A stretch of 64,000 bases of DNA from Hirundichthys speculiger (Eukaryota > Chordata > Actinopteri > Beloniformes > Exocoetidae). A model generated the notes under the pieces. That model saw nothing but the letters and a program-made list of their open reading frames with translations. It was not told where the DNA came from and did not search any database. The position numbers were made by a program, and so were the translations under genes. This document shows positions 1-11,984 of the stretch, one piece after another. Each line of letters opens with the position of its first letter. Positions within the stretch are counted from its first letter, which is position 1. The stretch is from positions 2,296,501-2,360,500 of the forward strand of contig JAGFBZ010000863.1 in NCBI GenBank assembly GCA_018398805.1, written 5' to 3'.

Positions 1-165
1 TCCACCCTTCCATCAGCCATACCGGCTTTTTCCTATTAAGGGTCACAGGGCACATATCCCAGCTCTCTTCTGGCGAAAGGCAGGGGTACACCCTGGACTG
101 GTCACCAATCCATTACAAGGCTGCTGTTGACAAATGAGCACACACTCCTGACTCAGTCTAATGGC
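1..165 (+). repeat. dispersed fish repeat, copy 1
   Basis: This segment carries the phrase 'caccctggactggtcacc' (about 90-107) after a 'ggcgaaaggcaggggta' block. A matching phrase recurs inverted at 16776-16860 and a diverged version lies at 17400-17775. The layout, with a pointer to subtraction of a boxed 'gtcaccaatccat' segment and an ACAC-rich continuation, is that of a very common fish interspersed repeat. I see no coding capacity. The copy is cut by the window edge, so its true left end is unknown. Confidence 0.55.
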
Positions 166-3100
166 AAGTCTGACTCAAATAGGAAATGTGTGATGCCATA
201 GTCTTTTTACTATTATCTCAATTTAATGTTATTATCTCTGTATTTCTCTGACATACTTCACATATCATTAAAATGTCTCATTCTTACACAATTTCAGCTT
301 TACAAAACATTTTGTGGCACAACCTGATGTCTCTTTTTTTTCTGTAAACATATAAGCAATGGCGGGCCAGCTCAACAGATGCTTTATAAAACGCTCAGCG
401 TCATCTCCTCGAACCTGCCAAGTGCATTTCTACTATTCTAAAGACAGTTCACATTTGGAGCCAAGGAATACTTATCTCTAACAACCAGACTGAGCAGTGA
501 GACTGTGCTGGATCTACCACAGGGAAAAAAAAAAAAAAAAGAAAAGAAAAATTCCCTCAAAATGGTTGCTAATTACACACCACATTCTTCTGCAGACTCC
601 AGGGGGTTGTGAAATATGGGCAAAAGATACAGACAGAAATAACAGGAGAGACAGAGGGGCTGAGCGATAAGGAGCAGGACAGAGAAGATATTTACAAAAT
701 TAGAGATGAAAAAGCGGCTACATATGTGGTGAGTCAGGATGATGTTTCTCCCACAACGGAGGGAAACCTGATATTGTGCTATTCTTAGCCAACTTCCCTA
801 AGATGAGATAAGTGATGAAGTAACATAGACTAGCAGAGAGTAAAGCACTGAGATGGACCAAGGGAGATAGACAGAAAGATGCTGGCACTGTTAAGTGTTT
901 TCCCTCTCATCTGTCAACTTAAAAGTTCAGGGTCATCTACAGATTGCATGAACTTTCCACCTTTTTGGCAAGCAAGAGTGTACTACTTTAAACCAATCAC
1001 CACTCTAAACCATCACCAGATTTCAAAGATAACAACAATATTCCATTTAAAAGGAATGTTCAGAGGGTGATGGTTTCTATAAAGGTCTCCTGGAAGGAAA
1101 ATCAAAGCAAATTCCAGTTGTGTTCCCAAAAACACGACTACAACTCTATTACAGATGGAAATGCACTCAATATGGACAAGTGACTATAACGAAACATGAA
1201 TATCAAGATCTTTCCTTTGATGAGCTTTTCAGGAAATTTGTCCTGAGTCTGCACTAAATAGTACAGGTTTCATGTAAAATGCTGGCATGTTAACATAGAG
1301 GGCTTTAGGTTCTGGTTGGAAAGTTAATCTTTCAAAGAGCCGCTGATTACTTCAGTGGTGAAGGAAAACACAGATGGAAATAACAACATATTCAAACAGG
1401 CTCTCTTTAGAAAGGCATGTTCCTACCAACTTATGACAAAATCAGTTTTTAAGTGTTTCCGATGAATATTTCCTGCACCCCCTGCAACCACTAGTTTGCA
1501 ATTTGTCTATTTCTACACAGACACAAAAAGTGTCTGGGCAAATGGTCGTCACCAAAGCTCAAGTTAAAGTAAATAGTAATAAATGAAATGAAATATAATA
1601 TATTTTGAAGCCATAACTTTAAGAAAGAAGCGTTAATAGCAAAAAAATATGGATTTTTCAAAGCCACATTAAACCACTCTTGGCCTGAAGGAAGTAATTG
1701 GAGAGAGAAAAGCAGGCCAAGAAAGTGAAAAATACAGTAGTTCAAAGTGGCCCGATAAGAACAACACTTATAAACCTGGCAACGTCTGCTCAAACTGCCC
1801 TGGCAAGCATTTACCGAGGAGGCAAATCTAGGGCCAAATCAAAACTTACCATGGGAGTTCCTCTGCACAGCATAATATGAAGTCCTCCCAAAGCATTTTC
1901 AAAGAAATGAAACAATAAGCTATATTTTTATATAAACAGTCATCGGGTCGAACATACCTCACAGCTGCATAGGAAGTTCCAGCATCTTTGGTTTTACGAA
2001 CTACAAGATTACTTTTATGTTCAGCCTAACTCTTGTGATCAATCTGTCACCACCACTATTTCTTTCTTTATTGAAGAGGTTTGCTTGTGTGAAGTCATTC
2101 TGAGGAGTTAATTTCCCACCTGCAGTAGATCATTACAGGTCATAAGGCAGCAATTTAGTGAAAGCAGGTAGGAATTCTGCTGGGGAACAACAACTGTTCA
2201 AAATGTCAGCCAGAGAGGAGTAAAGCTCAATTTGAAAGAAAATCAATAAATCCTAAACAAAAAAAAAAAAAAACACTGCATCAAGAACAGCAATGTTAAT
2301 GCTAATTTGTTATCGTAACATTTAACACTTATCGCACTGTAAATTAATTTTAATATAATGGTTGATAAGTAGCCTGTAAGAAGAAATGTTGGACAAATGA
2401 ACATTTAAGCACTTTGTTGCTTTTTAATCACACCCAATGGGGAAACGAGTGGTAAAAAGCCCTTTTGTAGTCTTATTCCAGGAGTGGCTCATTATATTGT
2501 TCTAATTTTACTGACCAGCAATGGTATTTCCAAATACTGTTTGGTGTAGGATCAGTAGGTTGATAGGGCTTACTCTAAGAAAACATCCAAAGCTATAAAA
2601 CAAAAACTGTTAAGATCTTACAGGTCGAAAGGAAAACTCTGAAGCCAATGAAAACATAGAGGAGAGGTCAAAAAGAAAAAAGAAAAACATTCAAAAAACT
2701 ATCAAGACAAATGACCACAGGGTTCATTGGAAAGACTGACTGGGGGTTTTTTGGTTTTTCTCCACAAGCAGCAAGTCAAAACAGTCAGGAAAGATTTAGG
2801 CTTGATCATGTACAAATTTAGTAACTGCTTCAATGTTCATGTTGAAGCGTTACATACACTTGTATCACTGCAGCTTAGGTTCTTCCAGGCTGAAATCTGT
2901 GATGTTATCTTTGGATTTCAGCTAAAGTAATTAATCAGGATTATGGACAGACACCCAAAATAACACCAAATTCATTTTACAATATATACAACATCAGGAA
3001 AAACTGTTTCTGCTTCAGTCTGACATTTTTTCTCTGAAAGCGATACTTGAGAAGAGTTCTTCATTTGATTCATGATAGATGATACTTGTTAGATATCTCT

Positions 3101-3559
3101 GACCAGCACATTGGGGTTCATGGATATATGATCAGCTGCTGAGAATTTTAACGATGGACCAACGTGTGGGACAAATGATTTTATACGTCAAACTCCCGGA
3201 CCACCCAAAGCAAATAATGAAGCAATGTACCACATGCAACATTTCAAAGAAAACTATTTAACATCATATGAACATATTGTATCACTTTCTGTTTACCTTG
3301 CTGGTACAGAGTACCTCAGCTCAGTGAATATCATTAGGTTTCTTCTTATAATGATACATTTCACAATCCCACATTCTGTAACACATTTGTTCAATGTTCT
3401 ATCATGTGCTATTTCCATATCTTTAGATGCTTCTAGCAGTATCTCTTAAATTGTCTGGCTCTTACGCTCTACATCTCCTGTGCTTGCTTATGTGCCAAAT
3501 GTTTAACTTATCCTCTACCTTCTTTGTTGATAATGACACAGGTATTAAATATAGGATTG
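166..3559. other. non-coding stretch, no gene recognised
   Basis: This is AT-rich sequence with A-runs near 523-540 and 2259-2274. The short open frames here (for example around 1491-1880 and 2727-2930) have no recognisable motif, no matching splice sites and no bias towards coding-like composition. I see no structured repeat that can be named. Confidence 0.5.
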
Positions 3560-3775
3560 TTATAGCCCTGGACACGAGTGTCTGTGAAACACCAAGCTAG
3601 TGCTCCCAGCTCCAACCCACCTGGTTCAAATTAATGGGTCATTAACAGACTTGTGCAGACCTTGATGACAAGCCGATGTGGTGAGCCAGTCATCAGACTC
3701 AGGTCTACTGAAGCAGGGAAACATCTAAAACACACTGGGCATTGGGTCCCGAGGACCAGGATTGGAAAACACTGC
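3560..3775. mobile_element. hAT-type MITE relic
   Basis: Read on the minus strand, this segment starts with a 'ttttccaatcctggtcctcg' end and proceeds through 'gtttcccttgcttcagtaga'-like text to a degenerate matching end, 'gtgtccagggct'. This arrangement is the usual one for a short non-autonomous hAT family in fish. The two ends are only imperfectly inverted, and I could not find a clear 8-bp target duplication. There is no coding sequence. The family assignment rests on remembered family appearance and is moderate. Confidence 0.4.
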
Positions 3776-4128
3776 ACTGAAGAGGCCAGCAGTATAGTCA
3801 AATGTATTCTGACTGGTGAGGTGAACTTCCATTTACAACTGCTGGCTCAGGATAAACTATCAAAGAATGAAAAGACCTATAAAGACATGGCTGAAAAGTT
3901 TTTTCCGTTTTTGTTCTATAACCCTATGATATTTTTTAACCGAATCGTAACACAGATATTATATCAATACCGAAGACATATGTCTCCTTTGAAAAATCTC
4001 TAAACTTGCATTAATCTATTGCACAGCAACTGAGAGGAAATTTCATTACAGTGGGTGTGTTGGTGACCACATTTTAAGCAGCACAAAGGAGTTGTTTTTT
4101 TTTTTTTCATATTAAAAATAGTTTCATT

Positions 4129-4881
4129 TACGGCTGGGCAATAAATCGATTTTATTGATTAATTTGTATTGAAAAATTATGGTGATTTTGAAAAAAATTA
4201 AAATCCATTCTTACTTTATAAATCATAATTATGGTGAGGCACCGCCAGCACCATCACAAACTTCTGTAGCTCTGTAACACCTCCACTAACAAGCAGATTT
4301 CTTCAGAGATGCAGAAAAAGGCACATGTGCTGTTAACAGTGAATAGTTTCCTCAAAATATATTCCCAAAACAGGCATACTTTCTTCAGTTGCTTGGAAGC
4401 GTCCGAAATCGTGCAAATCACTGTCTGTTGTAAAGTCAGTAATTTATTTCAGCACCTTAATCAGGTGGTAGAAGTTTCACTGTGAGCTGCACAAGACAAT
4501 GACAGCCTTAAAACACCCTGACAACACCCCGACAACATCAGCAGCGTCATTTTCCTGCAGCAGCCCATATGATCAGAAGGTCAGGTGGAAAGACCCTACA
4601 GATCTGGTGGTGTTTCATATCACTGAAAACACAGCGCTGATTTACAATGAAAGAAATGGGTTCATTCACATGCTGAATAAATCTACCGCAGACACAACAG
4701 TGCTTCTGTATATCAATACGGTATTAGATTTAAGATTGCATTTTATCTTCTCCATAATTTAAATTAATCTTTGTTTATTTTTTATTTTTTCCTTTCTCAG
4801 AATAATTTGTGTTCACAATTTGTATTGTTTTTTGTGTTGTTTTTGTGGGGTTTTACTTTTAGGCCATATTGCCCATCCCTA
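4129..4881 (+). mobile_element. internally deleted hAT transposon (BED/ZBED type)
   Basis: The left end 'tacggctgggcaata' and the right end 'tattgcccatcccta' are inverted repeats of each other (12 of 15 positions). The flanking octamers 'gtttcatt' (4121-4128) and 'gattcagt' (4882-4889) match at 6 of 8 positions, as expected for an aged hAT target duplication. An open segment at about 4499-4762 on the + strand contains 'KDPTDLVVFHI' and 'GFIHMLNKST', which resemble the conserved stretch of BED-finger hAT transposases just before the catalytic core. The rest of the transposase is missing, so the copy is non-autonomous. Confidence 0.6.
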
Positions 4882-6224
4882 GATTCAGTTTGATTTGAAG
4901 TACTATTTAATTACTCTTAGGAAATGTTATCCAGCCTTTGCCACCTCCTTCCCTACTATCAGAAATTTAAAAAAAAAACAAAGTAAGGTTGTCCCATTCC
5001 TCCTTTGCAATAACTGTATATTGCTTCATGGAACTATGTCACCCATCATCAATGATGAAACTAGCTCACAGTTAATGTGTAAATTTGGACAGGGGCAACT
5101 AAAAGACTCAGGAAAGTAATGAAAGAGGAGAAAATGAGCAACGGTGTGTGACACCAAACAAGAGCAAATCTTTGACAATGCTGTAACAATAACCTAACCT
5201 CCCAGCCTCTAGGGGAACAATATCAGCCAAAAATTGCAAAAGTTCAATTGTGCCACTTCAAAGAAACACTGGTGGTGTTGTTCTCATTGGTGCCATGTGC
5301 CAGTGCACCGAAGGAAGTGCAACAGGACTTTAACCCTCCATAAGCTTACCGCCCCTCTGAAAAAAAAAAGGAATCAGTCAGACGAGGCTGGCTCTGTGGT
5401 TTAATTAATAGCTTTGTACTTTAAAGCAGATTTAGAGAAAGCTGAAAAGGAAGTGACATAATTGGAATAATCTCACTTAGTCTGGAAAGATTGTTTAACA
5501 TATAGGAAAGCTCTTTGCAAAGCTAGGACTGCTGAAGGGTGTTTTCACATATGGTTATTTTTAAGTGAGCTGAACTCAGTTCTCTTAAAGCGGAACAAAA
5601 AGTGAACAGGCAGAAAAGGTACTCACTATTTTTTGCTTTTGCATTGTGAGTTCACATGAAAATGGACTAAGCTCTCTTTCTAGTCTGTTTCAGATCTTAT
5701 GAGGCCTCAGACATCTTACTATTCAAAAAGAATCCTTTAGAACATGCAAGTAAGAAAAATCTGTGTGTTTTCTGCTGGTTAATCTGGTCCACATTCCATA
5801 TTTCTAATGATGCTGTATGTTCTTTTTCAAGACCAATGTCTATGGCGAGCCTGAGGACCAGAATACAATTAAGCAAAGTGAAAAAAGGCAAAGTGAACCT
5901 GGAGTGGTTCGTGTTCACAGCACTCAGGTTAAGCAAACGAAGTGGCCTCAGTACGGTTTGTTTCAGAGGGGTCCAAGGTCATTTGAAGTCCTCACATAGG
6001 TGACAAAAATGCTGACTAATCACTTTAAGTTCATTTGGACAGCTGAAAGGGATCAAGGGTGAAAAGACCCTAAAATCTGTCATTAACAGCAGACAACAAG
6101 AACAACCCAAGGTTCCTATTTAGCACTGTAGCCAAGGTTTGTTGAGCCATATATTCCTTTCAGTCATGACGACTTAAGCTTATTTACTAATAAAATAGTT
6201 TCTGTTTTAGAGATAGTTCATGCT
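4882..6224. other. non-coding stretch, no gene recognised
   Basis: This stretch holds several short A and T runs and no convincing exon. A block at about 5530-5960 has symmetrical-looking phrases ('gttcacatgaaaatgg' and 'gtgttcacagcactcagg') that could be the ends of another decayed DNA transposon, but I cannot define its borders. Confidence 0.4.
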
Positions 6225-6239
6225 GTGGGTGATGCTGAA

Positions 6240-6715
6240 AAACAGCAGTTTGTCAGTTCTAGACTGGATTACTGTAATGCGTTGTTAGCAGGATGTCCGA
6301 AAAACTCTCTGAATAGCCTCCAATTGATCCAGAACGCAGCAGCGAGGGTGCTGACAGGAATCCATAAGTGAGATCACATCTCTCCCGTGTTAGCCTCCCT
6401 CCATTGGCTTCCCATGAAATTTCAAATTGAGTTTAAAATTCTGCTTCTCACATATAAGGCCCTTAATGGCCTACCTCCTCGTTATTTACAAGACCTGATA
6501 GCACGTTATGCGCCTAATAGAGCTCTTCGCTCTCAGAGTGCAGGATTACTCATCGTTCCTAGAATATCTAAAAGTAGATTTGGAGGACGGGCCTTTTACT
6601 ACCAAGCACCTTTATTATGGAACCAGTTACCAATTTGGGGTTAAGGAGGCTGACACCCCCTCCATCTTTAAAACTAAATTGAAAACATTTATGCTCAGTA
6701 AAGCCTACAGTTAGT
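6240..6715 (+). pseudogene. L2 reverse transcriptase C-terminal fragment
   Basis: This is the decayed coding portion of the L2 element. Frame +1 relative to 6387 carries about 85 residues from 'MLASLHWLPM' to 'LWNQLPIWG', and the reading then continues in a neighbouring frame as 'KEADTPSIFKTKLKTFMLSK'. A frame break at about 6643 and the stop at 6369 show it is not expressed as a functional polymerase. The visible motifs are downstream of the catalytic YADD box, which is absent. Confidence 0.8.
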
Positions 6716-6721
6716 CTAAAC

Positions 6722-6795
6722 CAGCCCTGGTGGGCCACAGAGATTTTTCACATTTCAAACTGAGCCATGATCTTCTGAAGTTTGGGAATGGCTGA
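6722..6795. mobile_element. 74-bp hAT-like mini-insertion with 7-bp target duplication
   Basis: The L2 copy is interrupted by 74 bp starting 'cagccctggtgggcc' and ending 'gggaatggctga'. It is bracketed by identical 'TCTAAAC' heptamers at 6715-6721 and 6796-6802. The ends are weakly inverted (CAGCC against TCAGCC). The inverse of this sequence is found at about 52273-52345 ('agccattcccaaacttcag' and 'tttgaaatgtgaaaaatc'), so this is a member of a dispersed family. It carries no coding sequence. Confidence 0.65.
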
Positions 6796-7541
6796 TCTAA
6801 ACTATAGTGTGTAGGGGCTATTAGTTATAGCTATAGTTATAGGAGGTAAGACTAGAGTAGGCTCGTTTTAATCACAGCTTCGTCATAACTATGCTGCTAT
6901 AGGCCTACACTGCAGGAGGACGCCAACATGATCTGCTGAGTGGTGTCTCCACCGCTCTTCTCCCTTTCCTCCCCTTTCCTCCTTCCCTTTCCCTCCTCCA
7001 GCTCAATCCATAGTTAATTAGGAGCACCTTCTTACTGTAACTGTGCTCCATTTTCTTTCTTGTAGTTTGTTGTGCTGTTTTGCCCCCCTTTTTTCTCTTT
7101 TCTTTCTGTTTGCAGGTCAGAGTTTCCTGAGTTGCATGCTGACTTGCAGTTCCATCCTCTGGCCATCCCAGCTTTTACCTCCACCTGTTTGTGTAGATGT
7201 GTTCTGGGTGCCGGCCGGCTCTGTCCTGTCTCCGCTCTCTTTTTCTTTCTTTACCCGGCTGGCCTTTGGCAGGAAGGTCCCCCCATATGAGCCAGGTCCT
7301 GTTTAAGATTTCTTCCTCTTAAAGTGCAGTTTTTCCTTGCCACTGTTTGGCTTAAAGGTTTTTTACTCCCTCTGTGGGAGTTTTTTACTTGTCCTTTTCA
7401 CTTATCCTTAATTTGGATTTATATTATAATTTCATTTAATGATATTTGCTCGGGGGTCATGCTCTGTGTCTATGTAAAGCGCCTAGAGACAATTGACATT
7501 GTAACAAGTGCTATACAAATAAAATTGAATTGAATTGAATT

Positions 7542-8344
7542 CGTGGCATGTTTCCTACTACTGCCTCGTATACGTCATCATGTAACGCAGGTTTGGAAAC
7601 TGTGGAGCCTGATCTGCGTCTAGACTCTTTTTGTCCTGTTGGTCTCTGAGCTGGCAACCATACCTCTCTTCAGATCTCCTCTCAACCAGACTGTCCAAGG
7701 TGGTTTCCCACTTAATTAACATTTTCCAGACTGGATCGAAGCATTAACCATGATTTGATCCAGTATGGGTGAATGAAGTTCCCAGGTCCTGCACTGCTAT
7801 TCAGAATATTAATCTTCCTTCTTACTCATCTCAGATCATTGTTTGTTATGAAACTTTTTTTTTCATGGCAGTCTCACAACCTTGCTTTTTCCTCCTGTCT
7901 CAGACCACCTGTCACAGCACTCGTGTGTTGCCTGCGCACCTGCTACGTCATTTCTCAGTTGCCCACATAAGCCTGTTCTTAACTATTCCTCAGTGGACGA
8001 CATGTCTCTGACATGCTTGAAAAAAAAATATCTTCAAACAGTTTACCCCTCTGTATCTTTCCAGGTCCAATCCTGCTGGTCCTTGTGACAAAAAGCGACG
8101 GTACTTTCTAAAAGTATTACAACGTGCATCACTCAGCAGTAAAAGGGTAAAAGTTGTCGCCAGGCCTCCTTCCAGTTCAACCCTGTCACTCATTGAGCAC
8201 ATTTGGCAAATAATGAAAGAGCCAATGTGAACTGTTGAGATACTTAACAAGTGCACATCCCAATTCATAAGCAAAAACCATTCAGTGTTTTCAGAGCTAC
8301 AACTGTTACTTTTAGCTTGGAAATATAGGCTGCCCGACTCTGGA
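7542..8344. other. non-coding stretch with a faint transposase-like trace
   Basis: No exon is recognised. On the + strand at about 8184-8218 one frame reads 'SLIEHIWQIMKEPM', which resembles the region around the catalytic glutamate of Tc1/mariner transposases. It is isolated and the surrounding frames are closed. I do not regard it as a definable element. Confidence 0.3.
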
Positions 8345-8680
8345 ATATGACATGTAAGGGGGCACTTTTCTGGGCCAGTGTTCTCCTCCAGTAGTTGGAG
8401 GGCAGAGCAGACAGGATCACCACTTGTGTTGCCATCAGTGTTGAGCTTTTCCTTGCCCAAACAATGGTAACACAGCCTCGAAGTTCTTGTGGGGTTCAGA
8501 ACATCGACATTCTTCCCCTTTGTGACCATAATTTCATGCTAAATCAGTGCCTTCTGAATCAGTGGGAGTTCCACATTGCTTTGTATTTTTTTTTAAACAG
8601 GAAGTTATTGTATCTTCCAAAAGTCTCAAATGCAATGATAATGACCCGTCTTGACTGGCGCTGCGACGCATTTTTTGCAA
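8345..8680 (-). repeat. THAP-like dispersed repeat, copy A
   Basis: This minus-strand block aligns by eye with 11985-12335 and 34745-35075. Shared landmarks in order are an 'EGTDLA'-like peptide, 'GKNVDVLNPTRTSRLC', 'NTSGDPV' and 'CPLTCH'. The DNA phrase 'gcccccttaca' is present in all three copies. In the fuller copies the SR-L/I-C-x-x-H segment looks like the second half of a C2CH THAP zinc finger. An open frame spans 7990-8529, but the first cysteine pair is not preserved and no start or splice context is seen. It is best treated as a decayed mobile or duplicated sequence. Confidence 0.45.
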
Positions 8681-9076
8681 ATGAGTTGTCACTGATTAAG
8701 TTTTTACGTATTTTACATAGTGTGAAAAAACAACTTTTGCCATGCAATATTCTTAGTTTGCATGACTGTAATTCAATGCTAGTAAGGAGGTAAAGAGAAG
8801 ACCTTAACTTATTAAAATTAGGTGATGTCAACAGGTGATTGTGATAATGATTTTGTACAAAGGTATCCATGAAAGGTTGAGTCATTGAGGGCCAAAGATG
8901 GGCAGAGTATCTCTACTTGTCAGCAAATGTGATGAAATCATAAAAATGTTTAAATACAATGTTTCCTTGGCAATAATTAAAGTAATCTGGGGGAATTTCA
9001 ATGCATAAAGGACCGGAATGTGCAAGGATGTCAGGCAACACTGTCTCAAGAGCCATTATTCATCAATAGCTATCGT
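8681..9076. other. non-coding stretch
   Basis: Nothing recognisable is seen. The open frames overlapping 8559-8885 and 8395-8793 are extensions of the neighbouring repeat in non-homologous frames. Confidence 0.4.
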
Positions 9077-9710
9077 AATTCAATTCAGTTTGATTAAACT
9101 TCGTAAATTGTCTCAAGGCACTTTTCAGAGACCCAGAGCATGACCCCCTAAGCAAATATCATTAAGTATAAGTAATATTATTAAATTCTAATGTAGCAGT
9201 GACTTCCATTGTCTGCCTAAAGTCGCCAGATGGAGATTGAGATTGGGTCCTGTCTGTTTGTATGAGGCGCTGCCCTGATGCATGTTAAGTCCTGATGCGT
9301 GTTCGTAATGAGTTATTGCAGATAAGGATATGTTACATGGCGGCATCAGTAGTAGTTTGTTATATAAAGCTCTGGCAAAATTACAAGGAGTGGAGGTGTG
9401 GTCAACAAAAATTACGGCTACCTGGCGTCTCCTCCGATATCTCACCTGAGTGCAGGTGATCTTTCTAATTACTCCTATGCCCACGTGAGCCAAAGCCCAC
9501 ATACCACTGTGACAACACACAAACAATGGATATGGCTCCTGCACTTAATTAAAGAAACAATGGCAAGTAAAAAAAAAACTCCCCAATTGGTAGAAAAATG
9601 TTTAAGCCAAAGGGGGTCAAGGAAAATCTCCCCTTTAAGAGGGAAGAAACCTTGAGCAGGACCTGGCTCATGAGAGGGACCTTCCTTCTGAAGACCAAAG
9701 CCACATTGAC
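9077..9710 (-). mobile_element. inverted L2 LINE 3' tail, interrupted
   Basis: Read on the minus strand, this contains the L2 landmarks 'gagccaggtcctgctcaagg', 'gggggtcatgctctggg' and an 'aactgaattgaatt' tail, in the same order as in the copies at 6900-7541, 21430-21919 and 35829-36117. The block is split by about 360 bp (9194-9556) that has no counterpart in the other copies. There is no coding region. Confidence 0.75.
9194..9556. mobile_element. unidentified insertion inside the inverted L2 tail
   Basis: This segment separates 'gtattaaat'-type L2 sequence at 9180-9193 from the L2 phrase 'aatggcaagtaaaaaaaaa' at about 9558. Neither its ends nor its interior match another part of the window that I could find. 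It contains short unrelated open frames only. The borders are estimated from where homology to the other L2 copies stops. Confidence 0.35.
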
Positions 9711-9769
9711 AAGGGACTACTTTGGGCTGAATGTCAAATAATTCACACAAGTCTCTGTGGTTAAGATAC

Positions 9770-10690
9770 ACTATATTGCCAAAATTATTTGCTCACCCAT
9801 CTGAATTATCAGAATCAGGTGTTCCAATCACTTTCATGGCCACAGGTGTATAAAATTAAGCACCTAGACATGCAGACTGTTTCTACAAACATCTGTGAAA
9901 GAATGGGTCGCTCTCAGGAGCTCAGTGAATTCCAGCGTGGAACTGTGATAGGATGACACCTGTGCAACAAATCCAGTTGTGAAATTTCCTCGCTCCTAAA
10001 TATTCCACAGTCAGCTGTCAGCTGTATTATAAGGAAATTGAAGTGTTTGGGAACGACAGCAACTCAGCCATGAAGTGGTAGGACCCGTAAACTGACAGAG
10101 CAGGGTTAGCGGGTGCTGAAGAGCATAGTACGAAGAGGGAGCCAGCTTTCTGCAGAGTCAATCACTACAGACTTCCAAACTTCATGTGTCCTTCAGATTA
10201 GCTCAACAACAGTGTACAGAGAGCTTCATGAATGTGTTTCCATGGTGGAGCAGCTGCATCCAAGCCAGACATCACCAAGTGCAAAGCGTCAGATGCAGTG
10301 GTGTAAAGCAGCCACCACTGGACTCTGGAGCAGTGGAGGAACGTTCTCTGGAGTGACGAATCACACTTCTCCATCTGGTAATCTGATGGAAGAGTCTGGT
10401 TTTGGTGGTTGCCAGGAGAACGGTACTTGTCTGACTGCATTGTGCCAAGTGTAAAGTTTGGTGGAGGGGGGATTATGGGTTGTTTTTCAGGAGCTGGGCT
10501 TGGCCCCTTAGTTCCAGTGAAAGGAACTCTGAATGCTTCAGCAGACCAAGACATTTTGGACAATTCCATGCTCCCAACTTTGTGGGAACAGTTTGGAGCT
10601 GGACCCTTCCTCTTCCAACATGACTGTGCACCAGTGCACAAAGCAAGGTCCATAAAGGACATGGATGGCAGAGTGTATTGGTTTTGCTTC
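9770..10690 (+). mobile_element. truncated Tc1-like transposon
   Basis: The left end 'cactatattgccaaaattat' is the terminus of a common fish Tc1-like family. It is followed by a transposase start 'MGRSQELSEFQRGTVI' at 9904 and several frame-shifted blocks: 'SIVRRGSQLSAESI', '[17 protein letters not shown]', '[20 protein letters not shown]' and 'KARSIK'. Homology stops near 10690, so the last catalytic glutamate region and the right terminal repeat are missing. Stops (TGA at 9955) and several frameshifts make it inactive. Confidence 0.8.
10113..10690 (+). pseudogene. Tc1-like transposase fragments
   Basis: Two overlapping frames (10113-10454 and 10409-10831) each hold parts of one transposase. 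The first retains the second half of the paired-type DNA-binding region. The second retains the central 'GGGGIM' block and the second catalytic aspartate in '[10 protein letters not shown]'. The first catalytic aspartate lies in the shifted stretch near 10350, where 'SGVTNHTSPSG' is the wrong-frame reading of the usual W-S-D-E box. The C-terminal quarter is lost. Confidence 0.7.
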
Positions 10691-11232
10691 CCAAAACGAA
10701 TAGAAATTCTGTTGCGTGGAGACTGTGAAGGTCTTATTCTGACAATAGAATTTTTTAGAATAAAAACATCTTTAGTGTCTTCACTATTTAAACATCAAAA
10801 AGTGACAGTAAGCAATATATCATTATTATAACCATACATTAACATCATTAACATTAGTATGCAAAATGTATGCATACTTAATCAGCCACAAAAGATGAGG
10901 TCCCTAAACTGTTCTGTCTTGAATGGGAACTCTTTTCTGAGTTAAACTCATGAGGAACCAGTAACTTGTAATGATTTAGATCTCCATCCATGCCATACAA
11001 ATCTGATATCTGCATCGGCTTTTTAATCCCCAGAGGCCTGATGGTTGGTTACGTGAGGCTTCTACCTGAAAGCAGAGATGAGTTGGGGAAATTTCTCAGA
11101 ATGACTGTGAGAGGTTTAAAGGATGAGAGAGAAACTCGTCATCTCAATTTAGACTCTGCTGTGATCAAATAGCTGCATGCTACTGCTTAGCACTCATCCG
11201 CACCCCTTGCTCTCCTCTGCTTCTGTGGAAGC
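10691..11232. other. non-coding stretch
   Basis: No exon or repeat is recognised between the Tc1 fragment and the CA microsatellite. Confidence 0.4.
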
Positions 11233-11271
11233 CACACACACACACAAACACACACACACATACACACACAC
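11233..11271. repeat. (CA)n microsatellite
   Basis: An imperfect CA dinucleotide array of about 39 bp, broken by AAAC and ATAC interruptions. Confidence 0.9.
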
Positions 11272-11984
11272 TTGACCCTGTGACACCTGTCTCCATTCGC
11301 TCTTTTCTCTGGCTAATTTGAAAATACCCCTTCCTAATCCTGCGCCCCCCTCAGCCCACCCAGCCACACCAAACTTCCCTAAGAAATGTGCCCTGTCCTC
11401 TCTCCCTCTCTCCCTTCCTCTCATCCAGTTTCTTCATTAATTCAGTTTCGTCCATTGTTCTAGCATGTCCTTAGAAAAAAATGCATTTGGGTGGTGCAGT
11501 AGTCCAACTCGACACAGACTGTTAACAGTAATAAAAAAAAAAAAAATCTTTTTTTTCTGTGTTAAAACAAGAAATAAAATAAAAATGGATCCAAACTTTT
11601 AAGATTGTCTTTAACCAAAACACGTGAAACAAACCAGAAGACACACACTGCTTTTCTTTTTTTTTTAGCCATAACAGGAATAATACACATGAATATGGGT
11701 GTGAACAGAAATAGACCGAAGAGGAAAAATGAGTAAATAGGAGAGACATCTTTTTTTATTGTAAATTTTCTAATATTGTGTTTCAGTATATTCCGATGTA
11801 TATTTCAGATCTTTGCGTCCATAATCTGGATTTGTGTGGTCATCTGACAGTTCTGGAGTAGGTGAGAATATAAAGACAGTCTAACTTTCACTGCCTGTTC
11901 TCTACAGCAAATACCATGAAGCACAATGTTAGTTGAAAAATGCAGCTGTTTCTGAATAGAGGAAACCCGACTATCCACCAGGTG
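11272..11984. other. non-coding stretch
   Basis: This holds pyrimidine-rich sequence (11395-11425) and A/T homopolymers near 11530-11560 and 11655-11668. No gene is seen. Confidence 0.4.

Larger units (their letters stand above)
6225..7541 (+). mobile_element. L2-clade LINE, 5'-truncated 3' end
   Basis: The first part encodes the end of an L2-type reverse transcriptase ORF. 'SRLDYCNALLAGCP' is followed by 'QNAAARVLTG', 'ASLHWLPM', 'FKILLLTYKALNGLPPRYL' and 'LLWNQLP'. One in-frame stop (TGA at 6369-6371) interrupts it. The 3' untranslated region follows, with 'gagccaggtcctg', 'ctgtgggagtttttt', 'gcctagagacaattgacatt' and a terminal 'aaaattgaattgaattgaat' repeat. The same 3' region recurs at 21430-21919 and 35829-36117, and inverted at 9077-9710. 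The element is dead because it lacks the endonuclease and most of the polymerase. A 74-bp insertion sits at 6722-6795. Confidence 0.85.

Noticed and set aside
8070..8240. Isolated 'IEHIWQIMK' resembling a Tc1 catalytic-glutamate box
   Set aside because: There are no other transposase blocks or terminal repeats around it. It is too short to call an element.
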